Shown here: piece by piece, positions 55,486 to 64,000 of the stretch
Numbering within the stretch: the first letter of the stretch is position 1
How the letters are laid out: each line of letters begins with the position of its first letter
Assembly (NCBI GenBank): GCA_012274445.1
Contig: JAAROD010000080.1
Span: forward strand, 248,001 to 312,000
Direction: 5' to 3'
Length of the DNA stretch: 64,000 bases
Source of the DNA: Sclerotiophoma versabilis
Lineage: Eukaryota > Ascomycota > Dothideomycetes > Pleosporales > Didymellaceae
Position numbers and translations under genes: made by a program
The notes under the pieces: model-generated
Database searches by the model: none
What the model was told of the DNA's origin: nothing
What the model saw: only the letters and a program-made list of their open reading frames with translations

Positions 55486-56745
55486 TTGTCTCTTTTCCTC
55501 CTCTCTTCTTCGTCGGTGAACTCTGATCTTCCCGACACTCTTCTCCACACTCGTCTTCTTCCCGGACACTCGTCCTCTGCATAGCTCGCATAGCGATTGG
55601 ATAGACAAAGGCGTGCCGGCGCGTATGTGCCTGATTTTCCGTCAGCGCTGTGACTTTTCTATCGGCGCTGTGACTTTTTTATTTTTATTTTTTCCCTCGG
55701 CGTCTTGGCGGATTTGGCGCAGCTTGGGCGTTTTGGCGCTTTGTCTGGTTTTACACACAAGGACTGGATCTATATAGTCATTGATTGATTGGATTCTGCA
55801 TATTGACTGGATTCTGCATTATCGACTGGACCCGCGGGCGAGCGAGCGAGGTGTATATATGCAGCGTTTTCTTGTTAGTGTTTCTTCATAGCGATATCAA
55901 TACCAATCACACTCAATATCAATATCAATATCAATATCAATATCAATATTAATCACACTCCACCACCCTGCTTTGTACAGATTGTATGGATGGACAGCCT
56001 CAATCTCTATATCTCTGTAGAATCCCAGCATCCCAACGAATCTGCCCCCTCCCATAATACCCATGTAGATCCAACGCTCAGCACATGGAAGAGGGCACTA
56101 CGATTCGCCCACCGAACACAGTTCACGCACTGCACATATGCAATCTTCAGGGATACGAAATGTTTAGTGGTATTAATTACTAGGAGTTGTTAGGGCGTGT
56201 AGCCACCGTGGGGCTTATTGGGTGTGTGAGTATGGAAGAAAGAGAATGAGAAAAACGTAGCGAGACTAATGCTCTATTATATCAATGAACAACAACAACA
56301 ACAACAGGGGGAAAGCCAGCTAAAAACTATGGGGAAAAATAAATAAAAGAATAAGGTAAGTAATAATGGTATAGCGAGGGTCTTTTTGTGTAATTCATTA
56401 GTACTGGATTTCCCATGCTTTTATGACTGACAGGCAGGCATTGCTTAAAGTATACGGCGGTTGTTTAGCTATACGGAAATCGTTCGTGGGTGGGTGATGG
56501 TTTGTCTTTGTCTCCCGATTCGAACAGGTACAGGTGGGTGGTTGAAGTTTTCGTGGTCAGTGCTTTTGTTTTGTTTTTCTGTTTTTGGGTTGGCTTGCTT
56601 GATGTCGTCTGCAGGATCGCTCGAAGTTCGATGTCGTTGAAGATGATCCACTTGCCTCGGCTAATCTCAATGGCGAAATCCAGCTACTGCATCCAGCTAA
56701 ACATGTACTACTTTATATTATACTATCTGTCACCATTTTATCAAA
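55486..56745. other. Intergenic with AT-rich repeats
   Basis: 1.26 kb between the membrane-protein stop and the tRNA. It contains a (CAATAT)n run and a short (CAA)n run at about 56287-56306. AT-rich compared with the DNA to its left. No gene is supported. Confidence 0.55.
55914..55950. repeat. (CAATAT)n hexanucleotide repeat
   Basis: About six gapless copies of CAATAT with a preceding imperfect CAATAC/CAATCAC flank. Confidence 0.85.
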
Positions 56746-56865
56746 GTCAGTTTGGCCGAGTGGTTATGGCGTGTGACTCAAGCGATTCGTTTCGAAGAGC
56801 TTCTCTATCACGGAGATGTATTCTCATGGGCTTTGCCCGCAAGGGTTCGAATCCCTTAGCTGACA
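56746..56865 (+). tRNA. tRNA-Leu (anticodon CAA) with intron
   Basis: The 120-base locus folds as a class II tRNA. The acceptor arms GTCAGTT and AGCTGAC pair (one G-U). The D arm is GGCCGAGTGGTTATGGC, the anticodon loop reads CTCAAG, the long variable arm is GGGCTTTGCCC and the T arm is AAGGG-TTCGAAT-CCCTT. The 120-base length needs an intron of about 35 bases right after the anticodon loop, as in most fungal tRNA-Leu(CAA). The exact 3' splice point is uncertain because one pairing choice leaves a T-T mismatch in the anticodon stem. A T5 run at 56872-56876 is a fitting Pol III terminator. Confidence 0.9.
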
Positions 56866-57533
56866 ACATTCTTTTTGCTCCTCTTTTGCTCACGAGGGTT
56901 GGTAGGGAGGTAATTCCGGAGAGGGTCTGGGTGAGGGCGGGAAAAACGTGTCTGTGTGCATGCCATGCTTTTGGCCGGCTGTTGGAACGCGTAACTGCAT
57001 ACCATAATGCATTCCTCCAGTGCTTGTCTTCTTGCATCTACACCTCGCTTGTATCAATCCAATATGTGCAGTATAGTGAGCGATGCGGAAGAACTGAAAC
57101 CAATCTTGCGACACTAGCTCGACCTCGTCCGGAACACAGATGATACTGTCACTATGAATCTGCTTGAGCCTCAAAATGCACTGAAGTCTGCATTGTCTTC
57201 TTATGACTGAATCAACGATAGCAAGAAGTAGTTGCACACTGTTCCCTTCCTCTTTGCATCCCTCCCTTCCGAAGCCAACTAACAAAGCTCACGTTGCCAG
57301 TAAGCACAGAGTAGGTTAGGGATGCTGCGCGAATGCTCATGCTCAATGCTAACACGACCTTACGGTCAACATGCATAGCTCTCGCGAGGCATCGCCATCA
57401 GTCGAGCTTGCAGCCTTCATATGGGTCTTGAGTACCGACTACTTACTAACATGACGGCTCGAGGCATTGAGCATACACACTCTTGGTAAGCCGGTGAGCA
57501 AAACAGCCCTTAGGCCTTACACGAGGTTAGACG
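56866..57533. other. Intergenic after the tRNA
   Basis: About 670 bp with no frame that has a start, domain or splice logic. Antisense frames of 96-131 residues overlap the tRNA and are not credible. Confidence 0.45.
56872..56876 (+). terminator. Pol III T-run after tRNA-Leu
   Basis: Five T residues seven bases after the discriminator base, the normal distance for Pol III termination. Confidence 0.7.
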
Positions 57534-57811
57534 GTGCTATCACAAGGTTGTCTTCAGCCGCTTGATTCCTTCAACTATTCTGGCATAGTAGCATACCGCG
57601 GCGAGAAAGGAGTAGACATAGATGAGGTTGCTGCGAATGCATTGCCAGAAGAATCTCAATCTGACTATGCTCATGGAGCTTCAGCGAAGGTAAGAGCACG
57701 TGACCACATGGACGTATTTGCCCCACCTCACCTTCACCTGGTAATCATCACAACCACCCCTCTTCTCTCACCTGGTCTGTCCCTACCTTTCGGCACCATA
57801 TCACAACGCTA

Positions 57812-57857
57812 CGACCTTGGACAACGCATCGACCTTGGACAACGCATCGACCTTAGG
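57812..57857 (+). repeat. 18-bp direct repeat (CGACCTTGGACAACGCAT)
   Basis: Two perfect copies plus a 9-base start of a third. It lies in frame in the open reading frame covering 57534-57965 and would encode DLGQRI repeats. Confidence 0.9.
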
Positions 57858-57920
57858 ATACATCTAAACTTCCACAGCTTGTCGAATCTCAGCAGACAGC
57901 AGACAGCCGCCACTGTCACG

Positions 57921-58166
57921 ATGAGCAGCTGCGAATGTAGTGAAGCTTGCGAAGCTCGAGAATGATCACGGACCGCCCAGGCTCTCTTGAAGAAATCTCT
58001 AACCAGCCCGGGCGGTTCTGTGGGCGCGGAGTGGCCCATCGTTTCTCCTACGGACAGTCCAATCCAGTGTGGCTTCTACTTTTACCCCAGTGTCACCGCC
58101 ACTGTCAAAATCTGCTGTCGAGATGGATATCAAGGCGCTCTAGCCGTTCAAGAAAAGCGACCTCAG
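57921..58166 (+). pseudogene. Coding-like exon interrupted by an in-frame TGA
   Basis: The ATG at 57921 opens MSSCECSEACEARE and stops at TGA 57963-57965. The same frame then runs on for another 67 codons (SRTAQALLKKSLTSPGG... FYFYPSVTATVKICCRDGYQG...) to a good donor, CAG|GTATGT, at 58167. The downstream part has a protein-like mix of residues and ends exactly at a splice signal, so it was probably an exon. The TGA may be a true nonsense mutation, a base error, or mean that the exon starts at an acceptor CCCAG at 57980. I do not recognise a family. There is no acceptor that continues the frame convincingly, which favours decay. Confidence 0.35.
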
Positions 58167-58478
58167 GTATGTCCGTCTTTCTCAGTTAGTCGGGAAAGCT
58201 AGACACAAGCGCGGATTGGCCCGAGATATCGGAGGCATTCAACGCAATTCCAGAAGTTTCTGGTTCCATGATAACGGATTAACAGACTACAGTAATATTT
58301 GAGGATTTTACAACACCCTGTCAATCATGTTGAAAACCTCCAGGAGTACGTTGTCAAGCCCTTGTCAAACGAACGTAGAAAGGGTGACTGAACACAGGAC
58401 TGCACGAACATCGTATGCCAACGGAAAAGACACAATCGTAACGAGCTACAAGCGAGCCAGCAGCAGACACAAAAGGAT

Positions 58479-59301
58479 ATGCCAACCACCAACAGAGCCA
58501 CATGTACGATGCTCGCGGATTGTATTACTGCTCAAAAAAGTGTGGTCACTTTCAAAGAGGAAGAGTGGGCTTGTCCATACAAGGCCAAAAGACTAGGGTG
58601 TGTACACGAGACTGGACACCTCCAAACGTGGAAGAGTTTGTGGATGCACACAAACATTGCACATAAAAGTGGCGTAGAGATTGTGACTCCGTTTGACCAG
58701 GATCCCATGCAAGACCACGCAAAGCTGAAAGCGAAGAGAGTCAACCCATCGGAAAAGGGGTGTATCAAATCAGAGCACACGAATATTTCGTGCCCGTAGA
58801 AGGAAACAACGCGCGATGAAGGTTCTTTCAATGAGAGAGAAAAATGCTCAATTATATGGTACTTTTGAGCTTCTTCTAGGAATTGACTATATTCCTCTTT
58901 CAATGCACTCTACTACAATAACTGCTCCAGGCCCAGACCCGGGCAGATATGAATTCATCCTCGACGTCAAAGAACCACAGCTTTACACCGTTAGTGACCT
59001 GCACAGCAAGGTGCAGAGCTCGAAGAGCACTTCTGCTGAAGACGACAACGGAATACCTACTGAAGCGACGACGCCTGGTCCAAGCCATGGGTCAGTCGAG
59101 GACATGATAAAGATAATCACCGCTCGTCCTATCACATTCCTAAACGACCTCAAGGAGATCCTCAAAGGACAATCCAAGACGGCTAACAAAGGATGCTGGC
59201 TCGGGCGCCGTTACACCAATAGTATTCCGGGTTGTCGTCTTCTCTTCATAAATCTCTTTTTCTCGCGCAAACGAGGAAGATGTGGCTATGAATGGCTATG
59301 A
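58479..59301 (+). CDS. Hypothetical protein with a possible C2H2-like finger
   Basis: Two open frames (58479-58799 and 58816-59301, each from an ATG) can be merged by a 42-base intron (GTGTAT at about 58759, CCGTAG at 58800). That keeps frame and would give roughly 250 residues. The intron has no clear branch site, so the join is tentative. The first part contains ACPYKAKRLGC followed by LWMHTNIAH, spacing C-x8-C-x15-H-x4-H, a loose fit to fungal C2H2 fingers. The second part is Ser/Thr/Pro/Asp-rich around SSKSTSAEDD with a helical patch at ITFLNDLKEILKGQ. The frame is open for about 29 codons upstream of the ATG from an ACACAG acceptor at 58397, so more exons may lie upstream. No family is recognised. 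Confidence 0.35.
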
Positions 59302-59555
59302 ACAAGATACGATGGTCGCAAGCGCAAGGTCGCGACGATTCTTTGTTCCTTAAATAGTTTTTCGTAACTCTATTTTTTCCACCACTCCAACCCTTCTTGC
59401 AAACTTTGTAAGCGTAGTCATGAAAATATGTATAACAGAGCACAAGTATTCGATCCGGATATTACGAGGACACCTTCCATCTATCTAGCAGGAGCAAAGA
59501 GTGAGGAAGAGGTTTGAGAATGACACGAAGGATACGAATGGCAGCTGTCCAAGAC

Positions 59556-61438
59556 TTATAGCGGCATAGCAGCACCATCACCTCGCAGATCACTGCCGCC
59601 ACTCCAGACCGTCTGGCCGTCGTCTGTATGCCTCCTAATGATCTGGCCGCGACCGAATCTGTCTCGTCTATATCCACTTAGCTGTTGAACACTATGGCCC
59701 AGCGCCTTCAGTTCCTCCACAACCTTAGCATCGATACCTTCTTCGAGAAAGATCGTTGCGTTGGTCATCTTGCCATCAGCACTTGGCATTCCAGGACCAA
59801 TGCAGAAACGCGGCGCATCAAGCGCATCTTGTGGGTTTAGCTTGAAGACCTCCTGGTTCAGCAGGACCTGCACGTGGCCCTGCGGCTGCATGAAGCCACC
59901 CATGACGCCGTATACAGAGTGCAGGCTGCCATCGCTGTAAGTGGTCAGACCGGGAATGATGGTGTGGTACGGTCGTTTTCTTGGTGCAAGCTCGTTGGGG
60001 TGGCCTTTGGTCAAATTGAAGTTGGCGCCGCGGTTCTGGAGGGTGAAGCCACAGCCCTTGGGAATGATAGCTGTACCAAATCCACCGTAGTTGCTATTGA
60101 TGAACGAGATGCCGTTGCCATCTTTATCAGTACAACAGAAGTAGACCGTGTCACTGCGTAGATGAGCCGGCGAGCCGTGGACTGGGGCATCTACAGCCTT
60201 TTTAGGGTCAAATAGTCTGGCGCGCTCGGCAAGGTACTCCTGTGAGATGAGCTCCGCCGATGGTACCTTGACAACGTTCGGGTCTGTGACAAACCAGTGG
60301 GCGTCTGCGAAGGCGATGCGAAGGGCTTCGACCGTGGCGTGCAGATGCTGCGTCGTGTTGTGGTCCTTCACACCCCACTTCGAGATTTTGCCTTGCTTCT
60401 CCAGCTCTTGTATGATACCCAATGCCATCAATGCAACGATACCTTGCCCGTTTGGTGGGTGTTCCCAGAGTTCGATGCCGCCATTTGTAGACTCACCAAC
60501 ACCTTGGCCAGTATACTTGAGCGAGATGGGATCAACAGCCTCAGAGCCAGTCTCGGCGTGGTGTTTGAGATCGTCCAGGGTGAGGTAGCCACCAAGATCA
60601 GACACGACCTTCACAAGCTGCTCAGCAACTTCGCCGTCGTAGAAGCCCTTCTTACCGTTCTTTGCAAGGAGCTTGAAGGTGTTGGCGATAGTTGGGTTCT
60701 TCATGATCTCACCCGCCTTTGGCGCTCTGCAGCCGTCTTTCGCTGAAGGGTCTTTCTTCAGCATTTCATGTCCATTCGGTGATGCTTCGCGAAGGGCAGT
60801 TTCACTTTCCGCCCACTGTCGAGGCGTCAGCGTTGGCTCTCAAATACTGGTTTGCTAATACTAACGAATGAAGCAGAAAGCTCAGAGACAGGGAAGCCAT
60901 TTTCAGCAAGATCGATCGCTGGCGCAAGGATCTCCTCAAGACTCAGTTTGCCACTGCCGAAGCGCTCAACACAGTCAACCCAGCCGGCGGCCGCGCCAGG
61001 TACTGTAGCAGCATGTACACTGGTCATTGGTATTTGACCCTTCTCTCCATCTGGAATGTTAAGATCTTTTCTGATCTTTTCAAGTGTGACATTTGCGCCA
61101 GAACGGCCGGATCCGTTCATGGCAGATACCTTCTTGGTCTTGGCATCGTAGAATAGACAGAACATATCACCACCAATACCGGTAGAGCCAGGCTCGGTGA
61201 CATTGATCGCGGCTGCAACAGCGACTGCAGCGTCCTGTGTGCAATTAGCACATTGCCTTCAACTTCCGGGTGCATTACGTCATACTGCCGCATTACCACC
61301 TTTCCTTAGAATATCAATTCCTGCAGCGGTTGCGAGAGGTTGAGTACATGACACAATGCCCTTGGTGCTATGTACGACCGACCGCCGACTGGGAAAGTGA
61401 ATAAACTGAGGTTCTGGGTGGGGGTAGACGTTGGCCAT
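59556..61438 (-). CDS. Gamma-glutamyltransferase family protein (YwrD-like)
   Basis: Three exons (61286-61438, 60866-61234, 59556-60815) join to 593 residues. Introns are GTATGA...CACACAG (51 bp) and GTTAGT...CTCGACAG (50 bp). The first join restores RKGGNAADAAVAVAAAINVTEPGSTGIGGDMF, the N-terminal GGT signature. The autocleavage Thr that becomes the nucleophile is Thr397 in LRSDTVYFCCTDKDG. Later blocks include SFINSNYGGFGT and YGVMGGFMQPQGHVQVL. There is no signal peptide or transmembrane anchor, so unlike classic secreted or vacuolar GGTs it should be cytosolic or peroxisomal, like the bacterial YwrD branch. The likely activity is hydrolysis of glutathione or another gamma-glutamyl compound. 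The start ATG lies just before a short leader and the conserved FPSRRSVVHSTKGIV. Confidence 0.92.
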
Positions 61439-61876
61439 GGCTGGTCGATCCTCCTTTCAAGTGTCAATGCCAGAGGTGTGTCGAGCAAAATTCAGTCGCT
61501 AGTATCCTCCAGCTGTAGGGTTGAGCTCTTCGATATCGTGGTGTTTTATTGAGTACGCGGGGTATGGGGAGCATTGGCTCATTATATGTCAGCGGGTCGA
61601 CACGGAGATAGGCGATACCGTCGGGAAAGGGCGAAGTGCCGACTTCGCTGATAGCTGTTCCATATTGCCTCGGGGGTTTTAACGTGGATCCCTCCTAGTG
61701 TTCACTATCGAAAGAGGCTCAAAACAGAATTAGGAAGGTGGTGAAGTGGATTTGAGGTTGCTGTGGGTAAGGTCGTTGTACGCCATTACGTGTCAGCGTT
61801 CCGAGCGTCCCTGCAGATTTCGGAAAGCGCGTCAGCTCCTGCACTTCTTCGTTACGCTCCAACACCGAACCAAACT
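61439..61876. promoter_or_regulatory. Divergent upstream region, GGT / mtRF1
   Basis: 438 bp between two start codons facing away from each other. No TATA box or repeat is evident. Both promoters must lie here. Confidence 0.5.
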
Positions 61877-63234
61877 ATGCTGACAGCACCGTGGATCTGC
61901 CGCAGCTGTTTCTCGCGCATTGCAAGGCCATTAGCACGACGACAATTACGTCATCAGTCAACATGTACTTTTCCTACACTGCAGCTTCCTTCCCTTCGCA
62001 CCTGCTGATCTTGACAAGCTGCTACTGCCGAGTCGATACCGCCTGCCCTTCTCTCACGAGCTCGTAACGTCGCCCTTGAGCACAAGACGCTTACCGAAAA
62101 GCTTGCCAATGGCTTCGACACGAAATCAGCAAAGAAGCTGGGCGAACACAGCTCCATCGTGAGCGCATTGGAAAAATGGGACAAGGCCAATGAGGTGCGT
62201 GGACCTCACGATGGTGTATGATTTGCGGTTGCTGATATGGGCTAAAGTCTGTCAGAGAGCTCACATCGCTGATACACGACCCGACCACCGACCCTGAACT
62301 ACGAGACCTTGCAGCAGACGACCTTGGAGAGACGCGTACCGAGCTCGTCAATGCCTCTCAGAGTCTTATCACCTCCCTCGTACCGATACATCCGTTTGCG
62401 CATCTCCCATGTCTTATCGAAATCCGGCCAGGAGCTGGAGGATCAGAGGCTGCCATCTTCGCTGGCGATCTGTTCCGCATGTACCAAGCCTTTTGCAACC
62501 ACAATGGCCTCCGAACAAACGTTTTGAAGTACGAAAACGTCAATGGAAACAGTGAGGCCGGCGTACCACTCTCCGAAGCTGTCTTCGAGGTGGAGAACGA
62601 GAATGCATACGGCGTCTTTAGGTGTGAAGCTGGTGTGCACCGCGTCCAACGAGTGCCAGCCACCGAGACAAAGGGCAGAACGCACACAAGCGCAGCTTCA
62701 GTGCATGTCTTACCGAGTTTGCAAGAGAATTCAGCAGCGCAAGAGGACTTCGACAACCCAGAGAGTGATTACTACATCGACGTCAAGGAAGTCAGACAGG
62801 AGGTCATGCGGGCCAGTGGAGCCGGTGGCCAGCACGTCAACAAGACCGAATCAGCCGTTCGACTCACCCACGTACCCACCAACACGGTGGTTGCAATGCA
62901 GGACTCGCGGTCTCAATCGAAGAACAAAGAGAAGGCTTGGGCACTGCTTCGCTCTCGTATCGCGCAAGCGCGAAGAGAGAAACGAGAGGATGAGATTGTG
63001 GCCATGCGTCGAAGCGTCATTGGAGTTGCCAAGATGGGTCGTGGAGACAAGGTCCGGACATACAACTATGGACAACAGAGAGTCACGGACCACAGGAGCG
63101 GTACAACAGTGCACGATCTCGATGACGTAATGGCAGGCGGCCAGACGCTCGAAAAGGTTATGGATAGCGTGCGCAGCTGGCTCATGGAGCGAGATGTCGA
63201 GGGCTTGATCGCCGAAGAGAGTGAGACTAAGTGA
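61877..63234 (+). CDS. MRF1: Mitochondrial peptide chain release factor 1
   Basis: Three exons (61877-61964, 62019-62194, 62248-63234) join to 416 residues. The first intron (GTACTT...TTGACAAG, 54 bp) removes two in-frame TGAs and restores QST-SATAESIPPALLSRAR. The second is GTGCGT...CTAAAG, 53 bp. The N-terminus (MLTAPWICRSCFSRIARPLARRQLR) is a typical mitochondrial presequence. A helical N-domain is followed by the conserved IEIRPGAGGSEAAIFAGDLFRMY. The catalytic GGQ loop is in RASGAGGQHVNKTESAVRLTHVPT at about residue 280, which triggers peptidyl-tRNA hydrolysis. The C-terminal KVRTYNYGQQRVTDHR closes the domain. It terminates mitochondrial translation at UAA/UAG. Confidence 0.94.
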
Positions 63235-64000
63235 TCGGCCTTACTAAGGATACTGTCCGTCTCTGCCACGTGCAATACTTGTAGAGGTGCACCAACACTT
63301 GGAGACATGGCGTGTCACAACCCCACAAACAAGCATTGAGGCTCACTGCAAGTGCGATTCCGACTTACCGAAGATCGCCGCCGACTGAGTACGAGGCCAC
63401 ATCGGTTACTGCCACTGTAATGTGCGATGTTGACACGCTCTGATTCACACAGCTACATCTGCCAGGTCTCACCAGATCGACAGGAATATGTAGTATTAAG
63501 GCACAACGACACGGCAACGTCAGCTCAACACAAAATCGATTTCCATTTATTTACATGGTTTACGGCACGCTCAGTACAACGTATTCACCACCTAGGCCGC
63601 ACTAAGCTAAGCAACAACAGCTCGCGCTTCCCCGAAATGGCACAGAATTCGATACAACAAGCGAGCCTACCTAGGAAATTCTCTCGTCTTCGTCGCAAAC
63701 ATGTTGCCGTTCGTGCTGCAGGTTCTGGTAGTCGAAGCTCGTTTATTGGGCTGGCCGCAAAACCCCGTGACTACCCCCTCTTTCCATCACACGTTCAGCC
63801 CCAGCTTTCAACATCCACTCCTGGTCTGTGGTGGCGGTACCTTGGCGACTGCACGATTCAGGTTCGAACTTCGTTGCGGGGTTCGATGATAAATTTACCG
63901 AAAAGCCCCAGTCCTCATCGCCATCGCATAGTATGTCGTTCAATCCGAGTCAGTGACAGCAACGACATTCAGATGTTTTGAGGAAATCGAGACCGTCAAA
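63235..64000. other. Right flank, no supported gene
   Basis: The last 766 bases contain frames up to 184 residues (63427-63981) without a domain or signal peptide. A minus-strand frame at about 63743-63943 could be the last exon of a gene reading in from beyond the edge, but nothing in it is recognisable. Confidence 0.35.

Noticed and set aside
63427..63981. 184-codon frame at the right edge
   Set aside because: No recognisable motif; composition is not protein-like and no splice or start support was seen.

Overview
The window is nuclear DNA of a filamentous ascomycete (Pezizomycotina; Dothideomycetes is my best guess, not proven). The evidence is short GT-AG introns of about 42-56 bp, HET-domain and STAND genes, an Argonaute with an RG-rich head, GH31 and six-hairpin secreted glycosidases, and an intron-containing tRNA-Leu. 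I see no bacterial operon structure, CRISPR array or transposase. Exon joins were worked out by hand from splice signals and frame continuity.

Layout. 1-2541: no convincing gene. 2542-4054: membrane-anchored beta-propeller lectin. 5298-7817: divergent serine/threonine dehydratase and GNAT acetyltransferase. 8142-9531: tRNA 2-thiolation enzyme CTU1/NCS6. 10688-13468: secreted GH31 alpha-glucosidase. 15988-17860: MDP1-type HAD phosphatase and a small secreted protein. 18104-24451: a 2068-residue STAND/TPR NTPase, the strangest gene here. 26305-28413: secreted six-hairpin glycosidase. 29669-31765: Barentsz/CASC3-like exon-junction protein. 32601-35944: PNUTS/Ppn1-like PP1 regulator, divergent from SLY1 (37042-39328). 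40512-42749: HET-domain protein. 43657-45642: UspA-family protein. 46652-47774: mitoribosomal uS7m, divergent from Argonaute (49086-52182). 53684-55485: membrane coiled-coil protein of unknown family. 56746-56865: tRNA-Leu(CAA). 57534-59301: orphan coding-like pieces. 59556-61438: gamma-glutamyltransferase, divergent from mitochondrial release factor 1 (61877-63234).

Functional themes. RNA biology is well represented (CTU1, tRNA-Leu, Barentsz, PNUTS, Argonaute, uS7m, mtRF1), although these are ordinary dispersed genes and not a cluster. Two genes belong to fungal self/non-self recognition families (STAND NTPase and HET). Three secreted products plus a surface-anchored lectin point to carbohydrate use and recognition.

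The best candidate for something unusual is the STAND protein. Its NTPase module is ordinary, but roughly 890 residues of its TPR-like solenoid have almost no Pro, Gly, Asn or Asp. Also worth checking are the membrane-anchored seven-motif lectin and an in-frame TGA inside a coding-like stretch near 57.96 kb.
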